DNA of 64,000 nucleotides, taken from Camillea tinctor. Its lineage: Eukaryota > Ascomycota > Sordariomycetes > Xylariales > Xylariaceae. The position numbers were made by a program, and so were the translations under genes. The stretch lies in NCBI GenBank assembly GCA_022578605.1, contig MU394083.1:144040-208039 (forward strand). The letters run 5' to 3'. Positions 21,526-32,771 of the stretch are shown one piece after another. The first letter of the stretch is position 1; each line of letters begins with the position of its first letter. The notes under the pieces were generated by a model that worked only from the letters and a program-made list of their open reading frames with translations, was not told where the DNA came from and made no database searches.

Positions 21526-24403
21526 CTAATCCTCCTCTCCATCCTCATCACCACCCCCCTCCTCTTCCTTCACCGGCTGCGGCGCCTTGGCCTCCTGCTT
21601 CCGCCACAACGCAGCGAGGAACGCGCTCGTGCTCGCCTCCTCGATGCCCTTATCCTCGCGCTTGCGCACGAACCGCGGGAACCGCAGGCTCAGCCCGCGG
21701 TCGAGGCTCGCCAGCCCCAGCGCCGCCGTGTACGTCGGCGACAGCGTGATGTCGGCGAAGGCCACCTCCCAGACCTCCTGGGGCTCGAACCACACGTCCG
21801 GGTGCCCGGCGTCGTACTCGACGAAGCCGGGCTTGGTGCGGCGCACGTTCTTGTACCTGGCTTGCCCTTCGCTCTCACTGTTATTTGTACCTGCGTCGTC
21901 GTCATGCTCTGTGCTGCCCTCCTCCTCTTCCTCCTCTTTTGTTGCGATGCGATCGCTGTCGCTTTCGGGATCGCTGCCCGACCCGTCGTCGTAGAACTTC
22001 CGGTTCGCTTTGTAGAAGGCGTCCGTGAACCCGGACATGCACTTGCAGACCGCTTCGAGGGCGCCCGTCTCGGGGTTGCGCACCGCGAGGAGGATCGGCG
22101 ACCACCAGCGCGCTTTGCGGCCCTGGCCGTGCCAGCCTGCGATGGGAACTAAGTCTAGCGTGTCGAATGCCGCGTTGTAGTCCTTCTTCACCTTGAGCCA
22201 TGAGTCAAGTCGCTTATCTGGTTCGTAAGTAGCGAGTAAAGGCTTGCGGCGGGATGAGGAGGGCTTTGCTTCTGTTTGGCCAGTGTCTGTCGGGGAGGTG
22301 GCGTTGGCTTTAGTGCTTTTATTCTTAGATCGAGAAGTTGGTTTCTCTGGAGCCGGGCTCGATCCTGGTATTTGGTCTTCGGACAATGCCTTGTTTGGAT
22401 CCAAGGTTTCGTCCTCATTCGTGATATCTGGGACAACTGGGTTAGTCGGGAGATTATCCAAGATTTTGACCATAATGCCTTCGCATTTGGCATCTGTCGC
22501 TTGCTTGAAGAAATCTAACACCATTTCTGAATCCTGCGATGTCGCGTCAAGACTCTTAACCCAGGTAAAATGGTGTGGTACTTCTATAAACAGCGAGCGC
22601 AGCAACTCTCTACGCTCACGGAAGGGTCGGTCAAGTAGGGGCTGCCCATTGAGATACATGAGATCGAAAGCGAAAAGGCACACATCAATGGTAATACTCC
22701 CGATAGCAACATCCTTGCGGGCACGGTTCGTCAATGTTTGGAAGTTTCTCAACTCCCCCGTTTGCGAGTCCACAGCGACAACTTCGCCTTCCATGATAAA
22801 ACTACTAACGCCCTCGCTGCGTATCCGCGGAACTAGGTCGACTAGGTCAGGGTATTTATCTGTCATAAGCTCAAGGTGTCGTGAGAATATTGACACCTTA
22901 CCCTTGTCGTCGCAATGCACTTGCGCCCGTTGCCCATCGTACTTAAATTCGCACGCGAAATCTCGTCCTTGGAGCTTAGTGAGCATCTCGGATAAGTCGC
23001 GTGTGATACTTCCAAGCATGGGCCGTAGTGGTATATGTAGGGTTAGGTCACAGCGTATCAGCAACTCCTCGCAGACGCCGATTTCCAGCATTACGGGGAT
23101 AATGTCGTTATAATTCGGTCGCCTCGCGAAGCAGGCCTTGACAATCTCCTCTGCTCTGCTCCAAACTTCAGCCAGCTCTTCCTTCTTCAACTTTTTTAGG
23201 TCATCAACTGATTTCAGGGGAAATTCTGCGCCTGGAGGTCGGGAAAGCAAGAACGCACGCGAGAGCGCAATAAGCATTGTCGTCTTCACGGCACCGATTC
23301 GGAGGTGCTGGCACAGAGTGCGCACAATATAGCGACTTTCTTCGCCGCCCCGAGCATCCTGTAAAAGTCGATCGACCAAGCGCTGTTTTGCCTCAGCGCT
23401 CCCTTGGCCTTGGCTGTTGGCGATTTTCACGAGCGTTTGGTACACACCCTTGATAGTTAGAGGTTTAGGCCTACGCAGCGTGAAGCTCTGCTTTTTCTTT
23501 GCCTCAAAGGCGACGTCTCCTGCATCACCGTGCTTGTCGTAAATTGCCTTGAGTGATCGGTTGTCTAGACCACACACTTGTTTTAGAGCTTTAGAAATAG
23601 CTGAGCCGCCGAGTCCGAGCTCAAGTGATATGTATGGTGGCGAAATTGAGTTTGTCGCGAGCCAGACCTGCAGAATAGTCAGCTTCAGTTACCCACACAT
23701 CTACCACCATGAGTGAAATGCTCGGAATGGATTGAATATTTACCGCAGGCAATAGACTCTCCGGATCAGCTTCTATGAGAACTCGTAAACAGTTGACCAG
23801 AGTATCGACGATCTTGATGCGGCTCGAGGTGCTACTCACGAGTACGAAGCATCGTGTTAGAAGAGCATATGATGCATCGCCTCCTTCTCCCTTCCAATGC
23901 TCCTGAAGCATAGTTACATATTGGGAAGGGTCGAATGTAAGTGGGCTTTCATCAAAAGGGATAGACTCAGAAACGGTATCTACTGATGCTGAGACAGACT
24001 GCAAGGACAAGGTACCTTTCCCTTTCCCCTTGGCCAGTGCATTCGGAACGGGAGAGCTAGAATGTGGTGTATTCTCATCAGGGGCTACATACACAGTACT
24101 GGCAACCTGTGCGTCTTGTATTTTCTGGGGCGAGGGTGTAGAACCACTAGCCTGAGCTGAGTTGTTCATTCCGGCTCTTGCGGCTTCGAGATCCCACTCT
24201 GCCTGCAATTTCCTAGCTAGCTCCTCGTCGGTCATGTCATTGTTCTGACTTTGGGAACCGTCCTCTGGAGCCTGATTTGCTGAAACACCGGTGCTGGAGC
24301 CATTTTGTCTCTGCTTAGAGAAAAAGTACTCGAGACCTCTAGATGGTACAGCAGTGGTGGCTTTTGAATTGTTCAGCTTCCTTTTCTTCGCCGGACTTGA
24401 CAT
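21526..24403 (-). CDS. CDC9: ATP-dependent DNA ligase I
   Basis: Seals nicks between Okazaki fragments and in excision repair. Exons 24403-23744 and 23667-21526 (intron 76 nt) give 933 residues. The N-terminus has a basic KKRKLNN signal and RGLEYFFSKQ, a PIP-like PCNA-binding element, then a UIM-like DEELARKLQAEW. Next is the DNA-binding domain (TIKGVYQTLVKIAN... RHLRIG type, here QHLRIGAVKTT). The adenylation motif is CEFKYDGQRAQVH with Lys about 462, followed by FIMEGEVVAVD and LFAFDLMYLNG. The OB fold includes DSWLKVKKDY and GQGRKARWWSPILLAV. A Ser/Pro/Lys-rich insertion of about 60 residues precedes the last nucleotidyltransferase motif, and the tail is very acidic. Both features look natural. 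The symbol follows the yeast gene. Confidence 0.95.
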
Positions 24404-25614
24404 TGTGGAATCGTGTGCATTGCCGTTGGAAAGACCTATGTAGTTAACCCAGATACCAAGAAATCATGGTAGGTTATAATGAGGTAACGCCGATGATGTA
24501 ACGCCGCGATGTCTCGGATATTAAAACCAGACGCGCCGTGGGTTTGTCTGTCTTTGGAGTGAGTACTTAAGTAAGTGAGACAGGCGGATTATCATTGGCC
24601 ATTCATTGGATGATGTCAGTGAAAGAGAGAAATGAATAATGAATAGCCTTTATGCATCTATTCGGTTAGACCAATATGCAACTAATCCATATGCAGACCA
24701 GACATGATGAGCTAAGGAGGTAAGTAGTGGACTTAGACCCTCCAGGTTAGGTTAGAATATTGCAACTCTTTTGTCCAGTACATCATCAAGCTCACATTTC
24801 TACCTACACTATAAGGAATTGAATTCGCATCTATTCGCTCATTACTTGGACATAACCTCGTCAAAATCCATATTGATGCCTGAGCTCCTATGACCTCAAT
24901 ACCACTATCTTAATACATTAGGTACCTAGGTATATATGGAACATTTACCTAACCTAAACACTCCCCCTTTTTAACCTGAATGAAGTAGTTACCTATAATA
25001 CAGCATATAACCACTTCTTCTAAGTATGTCAACAAGATATGGACCCTTATACTACTGCTCGAATTTATTTCTCATTCTCTCTCCGAAAGTGACATCTGCC
25101 TATGAAATATTCTACATCCTCGGCTCTCCTTAACCGTATTTTGCATCCGAGTCGTAGAGCGCTAAACTTCAGACCGGGGAAGACACACGTTGAGCCAATG
25201 AGAACTCAACAACCATTTTGGTAATTTTAGGACTATGTGTTAGGAAGTCCTCGCATATTCTAGATATACTGGTCCCCGATATGGAAAGGGACTTTAAACA
25301 ACCAATCGATGCTGTATATTGTCTTTGGGGGGTAGCATCCCCTCCCTTACCAATTAGCCGGATGCCAGCTATAGCCCCCCCAGGTCTTACTAACCACTAC
25401 CCCTAATGGTATACTTCTACGTGATTTCCCATGGCTTTTTGCCCGGGATACATTCGCGGCAACCTGAAATAGACTGCTCGGAGCTCGTCCCCGGCATCGT
25501 GGGGTCGGTATAAAATCCCCTTCACAAGGCAGCACTACAGATAAGTTGGTAGTTGAGTATCAATATCTACAGTGCTTATAATCTAATCACAATTGTCACT
25601 TACACCTGGTTGCC
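24404..25614. other. Divergent spacer between ligase and esterase genes
   Basis: An ACGCG core lies in GACGCGCCG at about 24530-24538, roughly 128 bases before the ligase start, and could be an MBF/E2F-type site. Toward the esterase there is a TATAAAA box at 25509-25515 and a GGCTAA hexamer (minus strand, 25354-25359) matching the XlnR/Xyr1 binding core used by xylan-responsive genes. No gene is seen. Confidence 0.45.
25509..25515 (+). promoter_or_regulatory. TATA box of the esterase gene
   Basis: TATAAAA in the context GTCGGTATAAAATCCCC, about 105 bases before the start codon, is well placed for a fungal core promoter. Confidence 0.55.
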
Positions 25615-26613
25615 ATGAAGTCGATAAACTTAATCATCGGCCTAACCGCCCTTTCGAAGAGCTATGCAGCCTTGACACCAGTCACAAACTGGGGCGAGAA
25701 CCCTACGAACCTTGATATGGCTCTCTATGTTCCCGCACAGGTTGCTGAGAGCCCTGCAATTATTCTTGCAGTCAGTATAGATCTACCACTTCATGTCCTA
25801 AGCATAGAGCTAACGAAGAAATCTAGCTTCATTACTGTGGAGGCACCGGCCAGGCCTATTATCAGACGGCGAACTACGACAAGTACGCGGATGCTAAAGG
25901 GTTCATCGTCATCTATCCTAGCACGAAAAAGGATAGTAACTGCTGGGTGAGTTTACGATCTCGACAAGATGATTATACTGATCTAGCCGTGTGTCTAATA
26001 TGATTCACTTCAGGATGTTGCTTCAGAGGCGAGCCTTTCGCACGACGGGGCCGGTGACAGCGGCGGCCTGGTCAACATGGTTAAATACGTGACCGAAAAG
26101 TACAATGCCGACCCTACTAAGGTCTTCGCTACGGGCTCATCGTCCGGATGCATGATGACCAATGTCTTGCTGGCCGCCTACCCGGACGTCTTCGCCGCCG
26201 GCTCCTGCTATTCTGGAGTCGCAGCCACTTGCCTGCAGGGTTCTCCCGGCTCTAGCCCGATGAGTGCAGACCCGACCTGTGCGAGCGGCCAGAACGTCCA
26301 TACGGGTGAGGAGTGGGCCGAGAGAGTCAAAGCCATGTACCCAGAGTATAATGGCACATACCCACGCATGCAGACGCTACATGGGACGGCTGACACCTTT
26401 GTCAACTATCCCAACTTGGCTGAGCAGTTGAAGGAGTGGTCGGCCCTTCTGGGTGTCGAGTTTAGTAAGAACGTTACCAATACGCCCCAGAGCGGCTACA
26501 CGCAGATGGTATACGGCGATGGGACAAAGCTCGTAGGGTATTCCGCCTCGGGGGTTGGTCACACTGTTCCCGTTCATCCAGAGTTAGATGTAGCTTGGTT
26601 TGGCTTGGATTAA
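25615..26613 (+). CDS. Secreted CE1-type esterase (acetylxylan/feruloyl esterase)
   Basis: Probably removes acetyl or feruloyl groups from plant xylan outside the cell. Exons 25615-25770, 25827-25946 and 26014-26613 (introns 56 and 67 nt) give 291 residues. A signal peptide (MKSINLIIGLTALSKSYA) is followed by the alpha/beta hydrolase fold of the esterase/PHB-depolymerase family. Visible marks are the oxyanion region LHYCGG, FIVIYPSTK, DSNCWDV, nucleophile Ser about 135 in ATGSSSGCMMTN, acid Asp about 219 in LHGTADTFV and His about 275 in GVGHTVP. There is no carbohydrate-binding module. Sequence alone does not tell acetylxylan from feruloyl specificity. The promoter has a TATA box and a possible GGCTAA (XlnR-type) site. 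Confidence 0.9.
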
Positions 26614-26908
26614 TTTAGTTAATCTTCTCAGCATCAGTCACTGTGGAGTGTTTATTGGAAGGTAACCAAATCTGTTTTCACATTGCAATAAAGAATTCAC
26701 TCGGATCTTTGAAAGTAGCATGAAATTCTTGTCTAAGCTAGCGATATAGTTGAAAAGAGGTAGTTGTACAAGTAGTATGAGTATATGATGTCCTCCGCTA
26801 TAGTGAATTTAAGGAATGAATCTTCGATATCGATAGAAACGTAGAAAAGCTATGCAATACTCGGTTGAATGCCATGTGGATGGGGCCGGTATTACGGGAT
26901 GAATTGCA

Positions 26909-27768
26909 CTAGAAAGACTCATCGTCATCCGACACATCCCGCCCCTCCACATCTCTCCCCGAGAACTTATCTTTAAATGCCTTCCACTTCGACTTGCCGT
27001 CCGTACCGGAATCATAATCTTCCCCCTCGACGGGGGTTTTTGAGCCCCCGACGTTATCGATCCACGTATTATAGTTAACCGCATCCTTTGTAGCTAGCGA
27101 CTCGAAGTCCAATTTGCACTCTATCTCCCACCCCATGTCGTCATCGCCAGCTATGGCTTCTGGTATCTTAACGAACCACTTTGATGTGCCGCCTTTATCG
27201 CTGCCCTCAACCATTGCCATAAGTATGCTCTCCTTGGCTTTCCAGCCTTTTTCGTTGCTGATTCTATCCGATGCCACGTAGTCCGCAATGTTGTCTTCAG
27301 ATCTCCATAATGCTTTACGAGACTTCCCATACCACTCCGGTATCCATATCTTGGGCGTCTTTGCCAGCTTCTTGGCATCGACTTTGACGGAACAGTGACT
27401 ACCTAAGAATTAGCAAACAGGGCTAATACCACATACGAATAGGAATGATACTCACGTTTGTCCCATATAGTCACCAGGCTTTTGTGTCAAATAAACACCG
27501 ACACCAAGCTGTGTTGATTGAATGATCTTTTTCGCTTCATCAAATTGGAGCTTCTGATGCTTCTCCATCGCAGCGCCTTCGTCCTTCATCATGTTGAGTT
27601 AGATTATATCGTTCCATTCTAGATAAATGTGTCTCATACCGCGTTACAAGCCCTGTATCCAAGCAAGACTTTGTCATCACGCTTATACAAAGACGATGGA
27701 GCGCTAGGTACGGCTGCTATAACGCTAGCTGATGATAGTATCAATCCGAGGACTGCGCTTCTAAGCAT
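26909..27768 (-). CDS. Secreted protein with an ADP-ribosyltransferase-like outline (tentative)
   Basis: Exons 27768-27640, 27583-27456 and 27398-26909 (introns 56 and 57 nt) give 248 residues. A signal peptide (MLRSAVLGLILSSASVIAAV) and KR site are followed by LLGYRACNA, then LGVGVYLTQKPGDYMGQ, HCSVKVDAKKL, KIWIPEWYG and LWRSEDNIADYV. The order arginine strand, then G-x-G-x-YLT, then an aromatic/Glu segment, recalls small secreted fungal proteins with an ART-like fold, including heat-labile-enterotoxin-type A chains. I see no clear E-x-E catalytic pair, so activity is not implied. The C-terminus is charged and probably disordered (SGRDVEGRDVSDDDESF). It could equally be a secreted protein of unknown fold. 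It converges on the esterase gene. Confidence 0.6.
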
Positions 27769-29700
27769 GTTAACAACTGTTTTGGAATAGGCTGAAAGGT
27801 TGGCTAGTAGTGGTCGTTGTGATATTGTGTGCAAATAAATTTTAATAGTATCAAGAATGATTTTGTTTCTAAGAAAAATCTAGTTGTAATCTAACGATAA
27901 ATCGAAACGAAAAGCCCGACCTGTTAGGTAGCTTATATGCGAATCTTCTTTCCGTTCCAGAGAAGATATCGTAGTGTGTAGTAGCCGCATTGTCAGCAAC
28001 TGATTGTCAACATGTCACTTTGCTTGTGATATTGAAGGCACTAGCGTCATAAAGTCACCTGCAGGCTACCTCAAGACAGGAAGGATATGAGTTTGGAGAT
28101 ATATCAATATAGTAATCCTTCCCAGCTTATTATAGAAAATCCATGTCTACTGTAAAAGTCACAATGGGGTAATCAATCGTCTGCAAAGCATGACTATGGT
28201 ATCAAAATACCCTTCCCTATTTACGTAGCATTGGAACTTTGAAAAATACACAATTCATGTGGCAATGGCGATTAATGATTGTTAGTCAACCACCAGCCCA
28301 TATAAACCTCGATTAAAATAACTGCGATCCTTCAAAGACTTATCTTCAAACCAAAGATAGACAGACACCTTTGAACCGGATACGTGTTATGTATTGTCAA
28401 ATATGACTTAATAAGGACTTAAGTGATCATGGCGTTGTTAAGGGAGACTGGAACGAGAATTACTCTCCGTAATATCGTTACTTTTCCTCAACATATTTGA
28501 TTTGACGTCCAATCGAGCTATAGAGTATCATGTACCCTACAATTTAGCATACCGATCTTGACACATATTCAGCATGTGAGCAGCTAGTCAAATCGGAAAT
28601 GGCTTATAGATTGAAAAAAAATTACAAGGGAACTTTACAGAGGCGATTTATAAAACCTCAGTAGTTATAGGCCGAATATCTCAATATAGGTGTACTGTGG
28701 CCAAGTTATACTAAGTTTAGATAGACCTCCTTTTAGGATTGAGTAAGAAACGCCCCTCTTTTTCCATAGGACTACCAGATAATTGAATACTATGGTCCAC
28801 GACATAGCATTATATTCAGAAATCATTGTAAACAAAACACCACTCTTCTTATGTTAGTAATAGCGTTTCGTGTAAATCCTTTACAACTAGTTGCTGTGCG
28901 GAACAAGTTAATAACCTATATTGTATGAGTATATTCCCAAGGATCACTGAATATCCTTCTTTTATGAGCGATGCACGTGTTGTTGCTCGAAATGGCAACG
29001 GTGTTAGTGATGATATTCTGTAATACAGCTTTATATCTCATAGGTAGCGACTTGATTTGAGGTCTATGAACACTCGCCCCCTGCCACCGAAATCATTTCG
29101 CATTATCGTGTTTCTCTCATCAATCTAATATTCTTCGTGAATAGGAATGAGCTATACTAATAGTAGAATGGTGACGACGAATGACCAGAGCTAGAATAAG
29201 GTAGATAAGGCAGGTATGTATACAGTAGGTTAATATTATTAGAGTACCTAGGTACACACTACACAAAGTTAAGCCAAAGATCAGTTTTAGGATCATGGTG
29301 AGATGAAATACAGTTTATTACGAATCTGGTGGAGTCAGTCATATATGTTCCGCATTCCCCCTATTTAAGCAATGTCTGTTTCACCGATAAGTCATATATA
29401 TGAACATAAATGAGTGTATTAATCTAGATGGTTTTTTCTTCTTCATGAGGCCTCATGATACATTAAGAAAATATAATGATTGCATTTGAAATATTGAATA
29501 TGATCTTGTCATTTCGTTCAATACCCCCCCCCCCCCCCTTCGTTCACATCACGTAGAATTGGTTGATTCTCGCTTCCCAGGACGGTGCTACAACGCAATT
29601 CGTTAGGCTGTTCTTCTTCATTTCCCAAATTACCTAGAAATCATATTAAAAGCGTACCTAGTGGAAACAATATGGTGACCACGTTGTGTTGTTAGGTAAT
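27769..29700. other. AT-rich spacer without genes
   Basis: Nearly 2 kb with dense stops on both strands. A C15 homopolymer lies at 29524-29538. No tRNA-like cloverleaf, family motif or long frame is seen. Confidence 0.5.
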
Positions 29701-29925
29701 TTAAATGCAGGTGCCTGACGCGCAGTTGAGACCTGCACAGCATGGTGGCTGGTGTGGTGCACCGCAAGAGTTGTACTTAGAACCGCATGGCTAGTAGATG
29801 AAAACAGTCAGTTTGAGATATTCAGATATCAATATCTGTGAACATACATCGGCTTGGTTGTTAGGCTCAGGGGCAGCCAGAGCGAGGGAAACGAAGGTGA
29901 CGATGGTGGCGATGGAGAACTTCAT
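29701..29925 (-). CDS. Knottin-like small secreted cysteine-rich peptide
   Basis: Exons 29925-29848 and 29790-29701 (intron 57 nt, GTATGT...CTACTAG) encode only 55 residues. The second exon is too short to stand out by itself. Residues 1-18 are a signal peptide (MKFSIATIVTFVSLALAA), followed by a short acidic spacer PEPNNQAD. The mature end has six cysteines spaced C-x6-C-x7-C-C-x4-C-x4-C (PCGSKYNSCGAPHQPPCC, then AGLNCASGTCI). The C...C...CC...C...C order is that of inhibitor-cystine-knot peptides. Such fungal peptides can be effectors, protease or growth inhibitors, or antimicrobials; the role here is unknown. A TATATAAA sequence (about 30057-30064, minus strand) lies about 135 bases upstream. 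Confidence 0.7.
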
Positions 29926-31256
29926 GTTGAAGGTTTGGTGATATATGATGTGATGGGTTTGATTTTGAAAGTTCGAGTTGGTTCGCAAGTTAGTGATGAA
30001 GTCCAAGTGGTGTTTGTGAACGATGATGAAGTTAGATTTCCAGTAGGAAATGCCTCGGTTTATATAGTCATATTTAGATTCTACGTACCTACGGCTTCCA
30101 CGTCTTTCTCGTCTACTACAACATATTAACAGATCTCGTTCTCGATTCGCTTCATAGCCATATGAAGGAACGTGCCACCAGCCTGCCCAACATCTTCAAG
30201 CAATCCGTGTTATCTCTATCACTATATTTGGATCAATTCACAGTAAGAAACCAACGTAAGAAGCTCGACGATACACGAAACATACGGAAAGGCACTTCCC
30301 GACTCTTACACGGCTCACATCAACTAAGATGTTGCATCACTTAGATATCATGTTGTCACTAGTTGTAACTCTTATTGGACGAGTGTAAGCCATATTATGT
30401 TGATATATAGGTACACACTTGTGTTAATTATCTCGAAAAGTAATGTGTAGGTAGTTAGAAGTATGCTAAGGTATGATTGTTACATAATATATTGGGGCAA
30501 TGTTGATCCTTTTCTCCCCATAGGTTCATGGTTATAGCTAGAGATGGAGCGCATATTGCTGTGCAACTTGTAAAAGTCCAAAATGCGTAAGTGCCCGCAT
30601 GTAAGCAACAGCACATAAGAGTTCAGGCATCACCACTAGAAAAAATACAGTCAGATATATGTCAGATGGAGAACTACTTAAAGACAATTAGCAGAGTTTC
30701 AGAGTATTTATTATCAAAGCTATTCCCCCATGAACAGTTACACAATGCCTAATATATTGGACCAGCAGTGAAACCACACAACAATAGCCTCCTACACACC
30801 GGCTTGAGCTGGGCAAGATCCGACTGGGAAACGAAAATTGCAGCCTTGAGGATCTGACATCAGCTTCGAACGGCAAGTGATTAAGAATCTGATGCCCTAG
30901 CGTGTTGCCGTGTCTCAAGGCTTTAGCTTCGGGATTTAGAATAACCTAATTGTATTACCTAGCACGGGCCCCATGAAAGGGGCTCTGCAGCTATCGGTTA
31001 CATATAATGAGCATCATCAATATAGAGAAGCCCTGTATTGACGTAGTTCACATAGTTGAAAAGGACTTTTTCCAGAAAATGCCTCACCAAACTTCAAAGT
31101 CGTCCACAACTCGTGATTCGTGTACAGTGGCACAATATATTAAATCCCGAAGCTAGGGAAGCCCTGAAGCACAACAACTGACTTCACAAGAACGCCAACA
31201 AAGCCACTGAAAACGATGGACTCAATGAATGAAATCCATTCTTACAAGCTAAAGCT
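29926..31256. other. Spacer with a possible Cys-rich relic and an inverted repeat
   Basis: A minus-strand stretch at about 30730-30860 reads SDPQGCNFRFPVGSCPAQAG before a stop, which is reminiscent of a small Cys-rich protein but not completable. A perfect 15-base inverted repeat joins 30924-30938 (TAGCTTCGGGATTTA) and 31141-31155. No functional gene is called. Confidence 0.35.
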
Positions 31257-32639
31257 TTAGATCATGGCTGTCTCTCTTTGGTCCAAGAAAATACTATTTT
31301 CACATAGTTCATTGTTGAGAAGCGATTCCGGATGTTTCTTTTCAAAGTCATAAATCCACACATCTGACTCTAGTCGTGTGACATTTTCTCTTTCCCAATC
31401 CTCTGGGAAGCTTACTTCCATGCCATATTCCATATAAGGTAAAGCCGAAATATGATCGGCATGTGCGTCAGAGCCCTTTCAAGGGAATTTTTAAACACAT
31501 TAATCTATTACTAGCGATATTCTTCCTGAAGTCTGCCGCCGTGACGAGATTGTTCGTGCAGAGATCTACAAATCCCGGTGGATGTGAGAGTAGATCAACC
31601 TCATATCGTGGCTATATCCTACTCGTCTTATATAATTCGCGGCCACCTTACAGTCCGAGGTCGACATACGGATAATATATGAGTTGATAAGACTTATTAG
31701 GCTAGGATTAGGTGCGAACTCATATCAAGTTCTGACCACTCCAAAAGATATGTTCAAAAGTCCTGCTGCTGTACGTCAAAATGCAACTATTTTAGATAGG
31801 TATACTTCATCTATAGTCCATAGTCTTGTAAATAATTTGACTAACTATGTCTGATAATCTAACGAAGAAAGAAGTCATGAACTTGGCCTTCTGAATAAAC
31901 TCAACAATAACGAAGAAAACATTTATTGATAGGCAATAACCAAGCATACATTTTGCGTTTATGAAATACTCCTCCCAAGAAAAGTGGAGTGCGAAGTACT
32001 CGATGTGAACATACCCTAGCTCAATACCTCGCACATCTGACTTTGCCTTTTTCTCCACCAACTTGTTTTTGATCTGATACACGTAGAAAATATTTAGTTA
32101 CATATTCTTTGCTTTCCAAATGATCCAAACTCTCCCTCTCGCACCACTATCGATAATGTTCTTCAATATTATGAGTGCCGTCCAAATCTGGCATCAAGTT
32201 TGGGATGTATCGACATCCTAATCCACCATGGCTCGTTGTAGAATTGCTAAACGGCATGCCCTTTGGCACTAACCACGACTTGTAGTTTTCCTTATAAGAT
32301 GTTGACCCGTGTTTCGATCCCCCCTAGACATCAAGACTTATAGTCAAGATATTTCCTGGATTATGTTCCTTTGAGAGCTTTTGGTACATCGTATGTCCCT
32401 GCTATGAGCAACGAAAAGATAGTAGTGGCTTGAATACTAATAATTCAAAAAGAAGAGATGAGTGGATCTGTCTGTCCATCAACACATTGGTAATAGTAAG
32501 TTCATGGTTGGAACGACTTGTCGGTGCCGTAAACTCTTTCCCAGCGGCGCGGCGAGAATACGAGGTCCGGTGTATAAAACTAGAGAGTAGCTAAATATCG
32601 CTGATATAGTAGGATTCTTCTCAGCTATAGTGCGTGCAT
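31257..32639 (-). pseudogene. Decayed unrecognised gene with several in-frame stops
   Basis: Reading the minus strand from an ATG at 32639 gives a chain of coding-like segments broken by stops and frame changes. They include FYTPDLVFSPRRWERVYGTD, HNPGNILTISLDV(stop)GGSKHG, YKENYKSWLVPKGMPFSNST, GCRYIPNLMPDLDGTHNIEE, YEVDLLSHPPGFVDLCTNNL and HISALPYMEYGMEVSFPEDW, ending with DVWIYDFEKKHPESLLNNEL and a final stop at 31257. At least five stops sit inside otherwise fluent protein, several of them explicable as CAG/CGA/TGG changed to TAG/TGA, that is C-to-T on one strand. I do not recognise the parent family. A heavily spliced live gene is unlikely because the stops fall within short fluent runs without splice signals. 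Confidence 0.55.
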
Positions 32640-32771
32640 TTTGGAGAAACAGATGAAGACTACCTCTTATCCTAGCCGACCCACTTAGTAGTTAGCCAAT
32701 TAATTTCGAGCTGATCAGAATGGAATGCTCGTATTAACTTACATGACGAAATAGTTGAAGTTCAGCTGCGT

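Noticed and set aside
22244..23113. A 289-residue plus-strand frame inside the ligase gene
   Set aside because: Antisense to conserved ligase motifs, with no resemblance of its own.
8050..24403. POL2 and ligase I as a co-ordinated replication cluster
   Set aside because: Three unrelated genes lie between them, each gene has its own promoter, and such proximity is expected by chance in fungi.
25354..25359. GGCTAA as proof of xylan-responsive control of the esterase
   Set aside because: A single six-base match occurs by chance too often. It is noted as a possibility in the region's description only.
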